Shown: in pieces, positions 1 to 13,600 of the stretch
Layout: each line of letters opens with the position of its first letter
Numbering within the stretch: position 1 is the stretch's first letter
Notes under the pieces: generated by a model
Told to the model about the DNA's origin: nothing
The model's database searches: none
Seen by the model: the letters and a program-made list of their open reading frames with translations, nothing else
Made by a program: the position numbers and the translations under genes
Assembly: GCA_003342895.1 (NCBI GenBank)
Contig: PTFA01000316.1
Span: 128,161 to 192,160, forward strand
Direction: 5' to 3'
DNA from: Casuarius casuarius
Taxonomy: Eukaryota; Chordata; Aves; Casuariiformes; Casuariidae
DNA: 64,000 nucleotides

Positions 1-1539
1 GTCACTTTTTTCTTTATTAATATTAGTGATTATTCCCACGGACAGTAAAACAGTGTAAGTAAGTCTTAAAGACTCCATGGCCTGTAATTTTTTTTTTTTT
101 AATCTGCTATTCATTAGTGTTGCAGGACACATATAGTAAAAGTTGATGGAAATAAAAGCCATATGTTGCTGTCCATTCAGATCCTGAAAAAGGCTTTCTT
201 CATTCATTATGCAGGAACAACATTCGCTATTTACACTTTTTGACTAAGCTGAGTATATCATGGAAGAGAAATTGTAGAGATCTACAGAGTCACCATACAC
301 AGTATTACACAAAAACCTTACTTGTTCTTAGAATGATCTTCTGTGTGAGGTACAAAATCAAAATGGAAACTTGAGTAAAACACAAGAAAAAACTGGCATA
401 GGCCTAAGCCTCTAAAGTTGCCATAAAATAACACTGCAGTATAATTTGAAATGTTTTTAATGTTACAAAATAGAAGAAGGCAGTAGAGAAACAAGAAAGA
501 TTCTGGAGTAATCTCTGTCTGTGTATGTATGGAACATCAAGCAGAGGAACAGCTATATGTGCCCTAGAAAGAGTCTTGTAGTCAGAAAACAGTATAGAAG
601 CCACCATCAAAGTAGTTCAGTAAAAGTTTATGCAACTTCAAGTGAATCAATCTTATTTCTGCTTTGTAAACCAATTCATCCTACACTTGCATCCTGTTGG
701 CTCAAGGAGAGCACAGGCTACTCTTCAACTCTGGCCTTAGTATGGCTTGAAATACTTACATATTTTTCTCTTCTGAAGCACATAAACGTGAATATTGATG
801 TTTTGCATTCAAATTATAAAGAACTCATGTAGTCACTATGCTCTGAATTTCTGGAGAAGTTATAAATGATTCCTGAAGTTATAAGTGTGAAAAAGATGGG
901 CATGCGCATCTGTGCACCTAAAAATTAGTGTTTAGATGCATTTAGTGTTTAGAAGCATTAGAAAAATCCTGCAAGTATATCGGAACTCTTTTCTCAGTAT
1001 ACCAACTTAAGTGCTGTTTCCCTTGAGTAAGTGTTACAGGAAAGTATAAAGTATGCTACAGAATTTTCTCTCCTCCCAGTCCAATCTCTTGTAGTTTGTA
1101 CAGCTTCAGCATACGATAGGTCATACATCCACAGAGCACTTACAGATTTGTTCAGTTTAAAGGTATAGGTATTTTTCTGGTTCAGAAAAAGTACATATTC
1201 CAACATGAGGGGTATACAGGTTTGTAATGAATACAGTTTTCTTCCATTTTCATCAATTACTTTCATATGAGATAGGATGCTTTTACTTAAAGGTAGCAGT
1301 CTGCACAAATTTCAAAATACTTAACAAGTCTTGCATGATGATGTGGTAATCCTTTTTTAATATCAATCATTTATCTCATCAGCACCAGTGAAATCCCTTT
1401 ATAGTTGATTGTTATTATTTCTAACCAGTTATATTTGATAGTATAAATTTCTTTATTAAACCTACTGTTAGATTGTGTATATGCAGTGCAGCAATACCTG
1501 TAATGACTTTATACTACCTGTTTTATTAATTTTTCAGCA

Positions 1540-1800
1540 GTGATGTAGCGCATTCCTGCAACAGTGATGCATATTAGCACATTGAAATGAAACACGGTGG
1601 CCATTTACAGTATTTCAATGAAACAGAACATGCTCGGAATGCTTTGTAATTAATTACCCCTTGGAGATATTATTTCATGTGAAGTAGATTTTCTTCCATT
1701 AAATTGCCATTTATTTGTGACCTTTAATTTATCACAAACAATCTCCTTTCTTACATCCTAGGCAGCAATGGAGAACAATAAATTATTCCATTGTTCTCCT
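1540..1800. promoter_or_regulatory. candidate intronic regulatory block with inverted SOX-like motifs
   Basis: The block is AT-rich and complex rather than simple, with a homeodomain-type TAATTA (in GTAATTAATTACC) and, at its right end, two SOX-like sites facing each other. AGAACAAT is at 1772-1779 and ATTGTTCT at 1790-1797. They form a perfect 10-bp inverted repeat (1770-1779 and 1790-1799) with a 10-nt spacer. AGAACAATGG-like sequence is the known SoxE/SOX9 preference. No conservation data were available, so enhancer function is inference only. Confidence 0.3.
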
Positions 1801-2019
1801 TAAATGACACTTACAACTTGGCATAGTTGCAAGGAAGCTAGTAAGGATGTAATTCAGGAGCTAAAATAAAGAGCTTTACAAGGTAATTTTCCATCCATTT
1901 TCCCCAGCAACATTTTATTTCCTTGAAATTTTAGAAATGCAGCTCATAATTGTTTGGTTTTCCCCTTCCAAAGGTGTCTGGGAGAAGCAGCAGATTGCGT
2001 CCTGTTTTTAGTATTGCCT

Positions 2020-2230
2020 CGGTCTCAGCAGACGTTTAAAAGAGGTGTTTTTAACACTGGACACAGCTGCCCCTCAGAACCTGCCAAGGTGCATCCGGTG
2101 TCTTCCCTTGGCCCGCTTTGAGGGAAACCGGTCGCTGTCCCCACCTCTGCTGCCGCGAGGGTGGGTGAATGGCCTGGCTCTTGCTGGGAGCTGAGTCAGC
2201 GGGTTTCTGCAGCCCCTGAAATGTCACTCC
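2020..2230. promoter_or_regulatory. GC-rich patch with an AP-1/MARE-like site
   Basis: This patch is clearly more GC-rich than its surroundings and has a few CpGs (CCGGTCGC, GCCGCGAGG). CTGAGTCAGC at 2191-2200 contains the AP-1 core TGAGTCA inside a partial MAF recognition element (full form TGCTGAGTCAGCA). No exon or repeat is recognised in it. It may be an intronic enhancer or simply an old, unrecognised repeat. Confidence 0.25.
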
Positions 2231-3760
2231 TTCTTCCTAAATGCCTATACCGTGTCCTGTAAAATCAAGCAAAACTGACCTAGAGCTTCACTGTGATATT
2301 TACAGAGAAGACTGCTGCAATGTGCACTGAAATTTTATGACTTCCAATTGCTAATGATAAATATAAATGATAGAAGATGTTAGCTACTTGGTCATTGTGT
2401 TTCAGAAAAGGGGAAAAAGTCTTTGTAAATATGAAGAAGCTATTTCTTTAAAATCTGGATTGAATATGGAGTGTAGAAAAAAGGCTAAAATGCAAGCCTG
2501 CAGTCCTGTCCTTCAGACTTTTAGTTAAGTATTGTCAGTGAATTACGATGGCTGTGTGCTATGACATTTTCAAAAATTAAAATGGATATAATAATCATAT
2601 TTAGTTTAATTTAAAACATCAATAAGGGACGTACTCATTTCAGAGTCTGCAAGCTGATGCAGTATATTCACATGAAATATTTGAGTTGTAGCTCATATTT
2701 ATGTGAAAGAAAGGAAATGCTATTTTTCTGGAAAGAGCCTTCATATAGAAAATAATCCAATAGATTTTTATCCTTGACTGTTCAGGTTATATATATGTTG
2801 ACCATCTCAAATTCACAGAATGGATGAGACACTTTGGCAAGAAATCCTCAGCAGCAAGTCAAGTCCTTTTGATTTCAGTGGTATAATTCAAATACTTAAG
2901 CATTCACAACTTTCTGAAGTATAACAAAAATAAACTCCATGTAAGCATAACTGTCAACAGCAGTCTGGCATGAGGTTATAGGAGTTTGTCGTTAATGTTG
3001 CTTGACCCTCATTTTGGCCTTTACCATCTACTGCCACCCTCCACCGTCCACTCTGAAAAGCTCCTTGAACACAGATCTCTTGAACGTTGGGGCACATGAG
3101 AAGTCTCACTGAGCTCAGTGGGAATATTCATGCAAGTGAAGTTGTTACTGCTTGGTAATGTACAATAAGGCCTCCGAATTGTCAGGACTGAAGGATGGGA
3201 GAGGCATTTAGTCTTTCTCTTTTATCTTTGCCATGTATTACTCTACATGCTCCTAAAGGTTTGAGTGTAAATAGTAAGTTTTATTTTCTATGTGCATGTA
3301 TTTTTAAGACAAAAGAGTCATAGCTTCAGATAATACTCTACAAAGCAGAAGGAAATCATCATCTATGCCCTCAAATATATGCTCTGTATTATAAAAGACA
3401 GATAAGCTAAAAATGTCATTTTTAAATTAATTCTGTGTGAAGTTATGCCATGTTGAGATTATATACTAACATATTGACTTTTACTGTAAATTAAAAAAAT
3501 CTAAACAAAAATACATATGTATGAAGATTGATCTGCACTCTGAAAAAAAGATGCTGAAAATTTATCACTGGGACATGGGCACAGGCCAGCAGCTTAATAA
3601 TGTAGCATCTGCTTTGCTTTATACTTTTGCCAGTAATGCTGTATTTAATTTTTCCTTGCTCTTGCCTGAAGGATTGTTTCTAGTCCCATGTTATCTTGGA
3701 ATGTTTTTAATGTGATCAAAGTAGAAATTGTCGTGTTCAAACTGAATTCAAAATTCTTTT

Positions 3761-3780
3761 TGTTGTTGTTGTTGTCGTTG
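3761..3780. repeat. TTG trinucleotide repeat
   Basis: Five to six TTG units with one TCG interruption. Confidence 0.85.
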
Positions 3781-3909
3781 GCAAACTGTACATTATTGGT
3801 ATCGAGCACCTAAGTGTTTTAAAACATAAACTCCACAGGGTTTAAAATTCATTTGCTGTCTCTGAAATATAACACAACAAAGTCAGAAGACAGGTTGCAT
3901 TTATTTTGC

Positions 3910-4110
3910 ACTACCGCGGGGTCTAGCTTGTAGTGGAGATGGGGCTAGCTTAAGGGCAGCTGGGGATGCGAAGGAGGAGGAGGGAGGGAGGGAGAGCGGA
4001 AGGGCAGAGTTTGTGAGGCAAGCTGGTGGGAGGGGCCTTTTGTGATGAAATGTTGCATAAATAATGCCAATGGGGGTCTAAATTCACCGTTGCCATGGAG
4101 ACCTTTGTGC
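3910..4110. promoter_or_regulatory. GC/purine-rich patch with RFX X-box-like site and CCAAT
   Basis: An island of higher GC in AT-rich intron. In order it contains CTACCGCGGGG, a polypurine run (3970-4005) with three GGG groups one base apart, a CCAAT motif (GCCAATGGGG, about 4067-4076), and GTTGCCATGGAGAC at 4089-4102. The last is close to the RFX X-box palindrome GTTGCCATGGCAAC, with the right half degenerate. The mix could mark an alternative promoter or enhancer. No first exon with coding potential follows, so promoter function is speculative. Confidence 0.3.
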
Positions 4111-5790
4111 CTGACTGAACTCTATTCTTGTCTGTTTTAAGACTGCAACCACTGGGCTTGTGGTAGCTTTAATGAATATAATTTTATGCCTTAGTTTATT
4201 GTGAATGTTTGAGTGCTTTCAAAATAAATAAAGCNGTGAGTTTTTTATTCTTTTTTGCTTTTTTGCTTTCTGAGAGTTCAGAATGGTTGGCAGCGTTCTC
4301 CATTTAATTTTCTTTTTTTTTAAGTTTCTTTTTGTGAGTGATGAAAGGAAAAAATGACTAGACCTGCTTGAACTACTGCTTCGGAAAGGAGGGAAAACTC
4401 TCAGTTCAGCTTTGAGGACACTGCTCAATTGCTTAGAGTGAATTTTGAAGTGATTAAGGAGATTAATTTACAAGTGTGCAACAAAGGTAAAGAGTTAAAG
4501 ATAGATCACTTGTTTGGGGCTGCTTTGTGATTTTATTTTTCATAGTTTGAAATGAAATGAGATAGTTTGTGAAACGATATACTGGTTGTTGTAAATGTCA
4601 CTTCACAATGGCTTTACAAATATTTTTGGACATCAAAATGTTTTAAATCTTCTTAAATGAGGCTACATAGATAAAATAATTGTTCGATTTTTTCAAAGTC
4701 CACATGAAATGCCATTTAACTTGTGGCTGATAGCCCATTTTTTCACATAGTTATTGGTACTGTAGTTTAAAAAAAAAGAGCAATGGGCTTTTTAAGATCT
4801 ATTAAAGGCAAGAAAGTAAATGTTTCTTTTTTGTGGAGGTGCCTTGTTTCCCCACAGTTTTTTGTCCTTACTCAGTAACGTTTTATTTGACTGTGGTTTT
4901 TGCTTGTTTCAACTTGTCTAAAGCTCAGACCTAAGAAAATCAGTAATCCCATTGGGATAAAATAATAGACTAATCTTTCTTGTGCAAAAATTTATTTGAG
5001 CTTACAGACCTGTTGCTTTGTACTTTTATCCTAGAAAGTCTTCTCAGTACATACTATGTAGTAAACTACAGTGATTGAGACCTTTTTTTTTTTTTTTTTG
5101 ATTGTAATATCGAACAGGTGAGAATGGGATTTGCATCTCTTATAATTGTGTTTAATCTTTTAGCCTTTAGTAGGCTTTTCAGGTAGATTTTTGTTTAGAT
5201 GGGTCAGCTAATTTGAAATTTGCTACAGAAGATTGATGAAAATAATGCATGGATATGACCTCCTGGATGCATCTGGTGCTGCTGTAGTCCCAGGGAAATG
5301 TGACTGACTGTTTGGAGGATTAAATAAATGAATTTCATCCTGAAGTCAGTTATGTGAAAAAGTCCTAACAGCTTTTTCCAAAACAGATCTGTAGACTTGT
5401 TAAGTTAGCAGTTTATTTACTGTTACGATCTTTATGGCTGAATTCAAGTGAAATATGTAGAATGTAGGGGGGAAAAAAAACCTGTCTATAGTACTTCAAA
5501 CAAAAAAAAATTATTTACAGAGCAGACTGGTTTTACATGTTATTCCTTACTCAAGATACTGCAGGAAAATGCTATTGTGGATTAATACTGTTTAGTAGGG
5601 GAGTGCATCTGTCAGATTAAATGAATAAGCATGTACCCTCCAGAAGTCCATAATGCATAAAACATATGGCTTTGAGGGAATTCTCTTTTGCTATAACTGT
5701 AACTGTTAGATTTTATTGGTTAAAATTGCTTACAAAAGATTTTCTTGATCAAGCCACTTTAATTGTTCAATCTTAAGCTACGGACTAGTT

Positions 5791-5805
5791 CTCTCTCTCT
5801 CTCTC
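5791..5805. repeat. (CT)7 followed by T-rich tract
   Basis: Seven CT units plus C, then TTTTTTTTCTTTTCTTTTTTT up to about 5826, making a 35-bp pyrimidine tract. Confidence 0.9.
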
Positions 5806-7508
5806 TTTTTTTTCTTTTCTTTTTTTGATGTGTTCCAGAGTATTCAGAATGAGAAATCTTACTTCAGATGTTCTGGTCCTTAACAGAGCAGTAAAACTAT
5901 TTTAATTCCTTCAGGTTCAGGCATTAATTTTATCTGAAACAAGTTTAATAAGGCTAATTCAATGCTTGACTGGGGTTCTATATTTTAAATGCTTTGACGG
6001 GTTGAGGGTTGATGCAGCCCCCTCTTCCAGCCCCCTTTTGGTCCTTTTACCTAGTTCGTGCCACTAGACGGATTCTAATACAACTAGTTAATTCTTTATG
6101 TGATATTTTTGAGTTGACCATAGTGTTTTAAAGCATACTCTTTGCTGTGGATTCTCTTAGCAGCTTTCCCATTATGAAATGTTCTCATTTCTAAATCTAT
6201 ACAATTTATTATTGGTGGCTTCTGAGGTTAAATAACTGAAAACTTGTATCTTCTCCTTTTCCCCTCTAAAAGACACTGTTAACTCCAGTTAGTCTTTGTT
6301 TTGGGATAAACATTAAGATGAAAGAGAAACAGTTACTGAGAGACTTGTGAAATCCAGGGTTACAAAACAATATATGAAATTGTTTTAGTAGTTAATTTCA
6401 GTCTTCTTTTCTGCATTCCTCAGAGTCACGTGTGGAAATACTAATTCAGTGAAGTGAAGTCACTAATACAGTTTACTGCATGTGGAACCCTAGTGCAGCT
6501 GATAAATATTTCAGGAAGCTGAAAGTTAGTGATACATTTTAAATGCATTTCTAAGCTGGGATACTTCATGGTTCTTTGCATACATATTTGCATTATTCAT
6601 TTGTGCTGTGCAGTAGATAATGGGCCAAATTTATCTTTGGTATTACTCGACTGATTTCTGAGTAACTGAACTAATTCAACCATATGTGTACATCTTGATT
6701 TTTAGAAGTTCAAGGTAAAGTGAACTACTTCAGTGATTTTATTATACAGGTAAAAGTTGTTTATGTATAAACTAATATGTATCAGTAGCTTAGGCTTTCT
6801 TTCATGAAAATAATCATAAGCAGAAAGTATAATGCATTTATTCCTCTTTTTCTGAAAAAAGTGTTCAGTCTTCTAGTTGCTGACTCTAAAGGTAACTGAC
6901 TGAGAGATATGATAAAACTGCTTTCTGCTATTGGGAAAAATTGATCCTAATAACTTATTAAATTAGAAGTTCTTGACACATTTTTTTGTAGGCTGATAAT
7001 TCCTTAAAGTAGGGATTCTCCTTCTCTGTTTTAAGTAGCACTCCATACAATGAGTCCTTTGTACTAACATCCTAGATTTTTGTGTGTGTGTATAAACATA
7101 CAAATATTAACTAATGAAAAATAATCTGAACTTTAAATATATTAGAGACTTTCTGTAGCCTATGGGAGAAGCAGAGTTAACAGAAAATAGTAAAACTTTG
7201 TCTAAAAGCATTCACTAGGTTTAAAAAAGTGGTATCAGGTAGACATTCTGATAGGGGACATTTGGTGGAAGCTTCTATCACCACATTAAATCTGGTATAT
7301 AAAATCCAGTATTATTTTGCTGTGTTCTGGGGGGTTTTTAATTGTTTTTAAGAGGCCTATGCTATAGGAAGTGATTAGGATCCTTTTAATGAGAAATTTA
7401 AAATATTTATGTTTGAGATCTGAAGAGATCCTTAGAGAAATTCCTAGCAAAGGAGTTCACACCATTGCAAGTAGTTTCTACCAGCAGGTCGAGGCGTCTC
7501 TATGAAAT

Positions 7509-7543
7509 TCTCAGAATTATACTCAGAATTATTCTCAGAATCT
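7509..7543. repeat. short tandem repeat, three ~13-bp units
   Basis: The core CTCAGAATTA occurs three times (TTCTCAGAATTATA, CTCAGAATTATT, CTCAGAATC). Confidence 0.8.
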
Positions 7544-9527
7544 CCTCTGTTATATACCCTTTATGATTACAGTAAATATGGCCAAATTAATGAGTAAAAG
7601 ACCTTGATTTTGTGGTAGTACAATGGAGCAAATCAGAACCTGGAGGTCAGTAAGAAGATGACATATGCATTTAGTACATTACCTGAGAATTATCAAAGTT
7701 GTATATAATTTATATTTAGACTCTTTCTAAAAGTTTTATTGCCGGTGGACTGTAACATCTTATACTGAAGCTCAATAACTTCCACTGCTTGTCCACTCTG
7801 GAGCATGGCCTAGCAAACTGCATGGGGAATAAGAGCTTCTGCCTTATGGCCTTTGTTCTGCAGTTGCTGCTTTCTTACTTGTGAAACCTTACTTCTTTTT
7901 GTGTTTGTTTCCTTGTTTGGAACTGGCGATAATACTGGAGTCTAGCATGGTTGAGTTAGTCTCTGCCTCATGATCTTTTCAATCCTCTGTTTCTGAGTGA
8001 CTTTGTTGGTATGTTATTTCAATTGTAACAGGTGGTTCTATTTCAATTTCTGATGTGAGTTGACATGGTCCAACACTGAGTTCACCTTTAGAGTGTTTCC
8101 AACTTTATCACCTTCTCTGAAGTGCAAGAGTTTATGAAAGTGCCAAAGGGACATGTTGAAGTTTAATACCAATTCGCTTAGACAGAGGGTTGAGATTCAT
8201 CCGTGACTGATAATATCAGAGGGGTGCTGTTGGCTAAAATCTAAATAACAACATAAAAATGAAGAGATTGCACTACACACTTGTGGGTTTTTGCCAATAT
8301 TTCAATGGTTTATCTTCAGAGGAGTCAGTATTTTATCAGTAGACCCAGTCTAGCATGAACCATATAATGTTTTTGTCTTTTAGACTGTAAAATCTGTTAG
8401 CTCTCACATGCTGACCCCTAAGCAGTAGAAAAGCCAACCTGTTGCTAGAAACTTAAAACTAATAAAACCTTAAAAATTCCTCTCCCGCAGGAGATGATTA
8501 ATTGCCAATAAGTAGAGATAAAGAGTTAAAATTTTAAAAGATCTGTTAGCAGAGGTTTTCAAAAACTTTGGATTTTTTTTTTCTTTTCATTCAAAGATGC
8601 AGTGTTATGGCTCTGCACTGCCCTGGTCTTAGAGCAAGATTTCTTTCAGCTCCACTGCTGGCTCTCTCAACTGGCTTTGGATGTGCTAAAAATTTGATAG
8701 CCAAATTTGAAATTGAGAAGCAAGCAAACAAATGGCTCAGAGTCAGTTTTCTGTGAGGAACAAGTTTGCCTCGTGCTTGGGCTCCAGCTCGCTTCAGCTT
8801 TTCTCCAGCTCACTCTGCCCAGCAACTTAGTTATTTTCCATTGTCTGTCTTTCTGTGACATTCAGAGTGATTATGTAGACACATCCCAATAATCTTAGAC
8901 CACGACTCTCTCTAAACAATGTCCCATCTGACTGATACTCAGTCACATGGATGAAGACTCATTCCCTGAGTCCTTCAAGAGACCTGCTGTCAGCCCAGGC
9001 CCTGCAGCTGGCTGGGGCAGGGACAAGGCCTTCTGATGTTCTCCTATGCAGTTTACTGGCTGTTAGGGAGGCAAATCTGTGACTGCTGAGCCAAAGAATG
9101 TGGTTTTGGTTATTTGTCTCCAATATTTTCTTTTTTTCTTAACCAAATCAATGGTATGCACTAAAATCCAGGGACAAGTTCTCAGCCTGTTTAAAATAAG
9201 ATATTGAGATCTACTGAAATTAGTAGGACTTTACTGATTTACGCAATCTGAGAAGGTAGGTCTATGTTGGGTTACTTTGTGGTGCACCTGCATGTAGTTG
9301 TGGAAGAGAGTTATGTACACTTCCAGAATTCATAGATTTTGTTGGGACTTTGCTGAAACAAGGCCATACAACTGTTTTAAGTAATGGAAGACATAGTAAA
9401 TTAAATCACATATTGCCATGTACTGTGGAGGAAGTGAAACATAAGTTTTAGCTACATAAATTGTGTTTGAAGTCATTCACTCAGAGTGATGTGATTAAAA
9501 GTAAAAGAATATTTTGTACATAAACTG

Positions 9528-9547
9528 TGAAAGCCCTTGGGCTTTCA
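9528..9547. repeat. 9-bp inverted repeat with 2-nt centre
   Basis: TGAAAGCCC (9528-9536), TT, GGGCTTTCA (9539-9547). It is an almost continuous palindrome, more suggestive of a protein site or cruciform than an RNA hairpin because the loop is too short. Function unknown. Confidence 0.8.
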
Positions 9548-10651
9548 TAAATAAGTACTCAAACATTTTAACTAATTCTACAGCAACCTGATCACATTTG
9601 TTCCCTACTAAACAGTCATGAGATTAGACATCACACTGGAAAGGCATGCGCTGAAATTTTACGAAGCTTCAAAGACTGAAAGATTTTTTTGGTTAAATTT
9701 TTAAGAAGCACAGATGCCTAAAAATCACTGCTGATAAATTATATGGTGGTGCTAGGATTAGATGGATAGGGTTCTTTTCCAAATTATTAATTGAACAAAC
9801 ATGTAGAAAACAATTTTTAAAGTAGAGCAGTTTTATATTAATATAATTGTTCATATACCAAGATTAATACTGCGCGTAAGTATTTACTGAATAACCGCTG
9901 CATTAATCATACTTTCCTTCTTCATGATTTTTTTTTTCTGCCTCAGTTCACTTTAAGCCTATATGTTCTGGTGCAGTAACATCAGTAATTTTCATCAAAA
10001 CTCATAGAGCTTCTGTGAGAGAGATTGTGTATTCACCATCAAAACATTAAATCTAGTGAAATTTTCCTTAGAGCATTGGGAAATTATCTTCATCAAGAAC
10101 ATAATGGAATGTTTAGATTTCTCATTCATTTTTGTCAAGGACTTTAGCTTTAATTATTTCTCACCTCCATTTTTAGGAGAGATGAGAATATACCTCCGAC
10201 CTCCTGTTACCGCAGATAGCTGCATTTACAGATGACAATCCATGGGGTTTTTTCAAAGGCCATTACTCTAATTTTGTTTCCTATATGAAATAACTATTAC
10301 TTTGTTAGTTTCTCAGGTATATTCTTAGTATTGCTCTAGTTATTCTGGTTTTTTTTTTCTTAATTTAAGGAATTTATTTAAGCACAATTTTTTTCTAATA
10401 TAACTGTAAGAGGAATTTCTGAGTGCCACTGTGCCTCTTGTATTAGCTTTTGCAGTTACTTAAATATCCATGCTTATTTACCTACAGTGCACATACACAG
10501 TGTATATACATGCATATAAATGATGATGTCAAAATTAGCTCTGCATTTAAAGAGGAATTTTATCTAGAACATATATCTAATGCTCCCCCACTGTTAATTG
10601 TGCAAGTTGCCTATCTTTGAAGAATGAGCTTTTGCAAAATGATATCTCTCA

Positions 10652-10669
10652 AACAAACAAACAAACAAA
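10652..10669. repeat. (AAAC)4 tetranucleotide repeat
   Basis: About four and a half AAAC units in unique AT-rich intron. Confidence 0.85.
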
Positions 10670-13600
10670 ATCCTCTTATTTTCACTGTATCTTTCACTTC
10701 CACAACCTGTACTATTTTCATTTAATAGTAACTTAAAGGACATCTTTAAATTTCTATTAAGTTAGCATTTGAGCCTGCATAGCAAAGAATAAATAATTTG
10801 TTTCAAATATTGTAGACACAGAGTGGCACATATTGTCAGTAAGTTTGGTGATGCAATACATCTCAGCCTTTGAGATGCAGTGGAAAATGTGAGTGTGCTT
10901 GGTGATGTCTGATGAGAGAAACAGACCGATGAAGTAACTTTGGCCACGGTTCCTGCCTGTCATCTATTATCCACAGGTGCACGCATTAAGGCACAAGTGG
11001 TAGTGTTTCATAGGATATGGTGCCTGCTGTTCTAATTAGTAGCAAAAATCCACATACTTTAGACTTCAAGCCATGGTTATTTTATGTAGGCCAGTAGGTT
11101 ATAAAACAGCCAACCATTTCCAGGTGATCATTTAGTAGCCTGCCTATGCTGGAAGAGAGTAGTAATCCTTCTGTACAGTTTGAGGCCTTTTCTGTTACTA
11201 AGTGGCTGTTCAGGAACCACGCTGGTGAAAGCTTGTTTATATGGTACAGCATCTGAGCTAATAAACCTTGACAGCCAGACTGGATTTTGCACTTTTTTCT
11301 GCACTTTTCTAGAAGGTAAAAATCTAGAAACAACTTCACAAATTCAGTTAGTCTGCTAACCAGACGGCATTCCTGGAAGACAGATAAAATTACTTTGCAG
11401 GCTGGATCTAGTGTTTACACTGCTGACTGACTGCCCCCAGCACAGAATATGTAAGTTATGGATCGGTAAAAGCATATTAAGGATACCAGGAGGACATGTT
11501 GAAGAGGTTGCTAAACAAGTGTTTGCATTTGTCCTCAAACAGTTTGAGCGTATGCAGTCCGTGGCTGCAAAATACAGGAATGACAGGAAGACAGTCAGGT
11601 GTGATCATGATCTATAGCAAACAACAATAGCAAGTAAGGCAATGGGTGTATGTCCAATATGCCGTACAAGCACAAACCTGTCATTAGTGCAGCTATCAAA
11701 ACTGTATTAAGGTTGTTTAAGTGTTCTTATATTTAAAGTGTTCCTTTATTTGAGAAGACCATTGAGGAAGTCTCAGGCAGTCTCAGGGTGGAAGTTATTT
11801 ATATTCAGTCTCCTGACTGTCAGTCATCTTCTCTGAATTATACAAATTTCAAAAGCATATCATTTTCTTTGACATTACTCTCACTTTTTTACCAGGAATA
11901 AGTCTTGTTACAACAGGAGTAACCAAGTGTGGCAGTGACTGGGGCAGTGCCATACAGCTTTTCTTATTCTGTTTAACTTCTTTGTTCCTTGCNGACTCCT
12001 GCCATAGTATCTTGTTAGGAAGTTCTCCAAGGCTGCCTTGACTTAGGGGTGTCATTCTCATATCTGGTATTTTGTACTGAACCATATGGTACATTTTTCA
12101 TTAGGAATCTCATGAGCTCATCTAAAAGCAGAAGTTTTTTCTTATCTAAATTCTAAGTTCCTTCTTACTTACTGAAGTGCTTAAAAATTGCACATATGGC
12201 CATAGTAAATTTACTCCTAGAGATAAGTGAAAATTCATTTGCTCCTATACAGAAATATACACATAAACAATATCTGCTGTCACCTAAGTTTAATGAGTCT
12301 TTATTTCGTCTGTAAATACATGCAGATAAAGTGTTTGTAGTAGAGTATGAATTTGCTGACTTATTTCAAACAAAATGCAATTTCTTTTTTAATAGATGAA
12401 TTCAGATGTTGAATTCCCCTATTAGTTACCTGTCTGTTAGAAATAAATCCAGTATTTTGAGTGGTTGAAATCTGCTATGATATTATTTTACTATCAACAT
12501 ATTTTTTACCCTATTTCTTTCTGCAGTATGTTCAAAAATTACTGGGCTACTTGCATGCCTTCAACTTGGAAAGTCTGGCAGCAGCAGTCCTACTGCTTCC
12601 TATTCCTGATTTTTCATTCTTTGGCATCGGCACTCAACTGCCTCAAAATGGAAATGAGCTTGGATGAATGAAGGGGCAAAGTGTCTAGGCACTGGCTTCT
12701 GGAAAGAAATTCCTTTTGCAAATAAAAAGTACAATAGTGCTAGAGCTGTGATATGCCTGCAGGATAGGAAAGACAAAGAACTTGGCTGTGGCGAGCCAAG
12801 GATGGACCTCCAAATAGACTCCAGGTATCTAACTCTAAAAAGCTTTATTGTTAAACCTCTTGTCCTGCAAAGGCCTCCTGTCCCAGTTTCAGCTTCTTAC
12901 ATTTACATGACAGGAAACAGACTGAATCTACATTCTAATTAATACTGGATGTTTTGTAATAGAAATGCTATCCATAAAATCAATGGAATTTATATTTGGA
13001 CATAGGCATATTCTCCAAGGTCTTACACAACCTACTTGTACAAATTTCTCTTCTTTGCCTCTTTCAACTTTTATTTTTAATGTTCATGGGACGCTTTAAA
13101 AGAATAATTGATAGCAATTTGGTTATTCGGGAGAAAAAGTGAGTTGCAGGATTGAGACAGTTTAGCATAGGGACTTTGCATTTTCTGTCTGATTTTCTTA
13201 GTGACAGTAGATTAAAAAAAATGCTCTTCCATTTAAAAATGGATATATCATGGAAGAGAATTTGGAAAGATGAAATCTATATGTTGTTAAAAGGATCCAC
13301 TGTGATCTTTGCAGGGACTTTTTGACACTAAGCTGACATCCTTTCCAATGGGTGTCCAGTCATTATTGTTTCTCAGCACTGTCCTGTTTGCTTCAGGATA
13401 CTTTTCTGCCATGATATGGTATTATTTACATATATATATACTATGTCATTAATGTTCTTTATGTATTTCAGTCATTCACCTCATGTTGGTCCCCACTGAA
13501 GTTTTGAAGCAAAGGCTAGTAGGGCACAATATAACTATGAAGAACAGTCAATTTCACTTTACTCTTTCTTTTTTTTTATGAATAAAAAAATGATTTTAAA

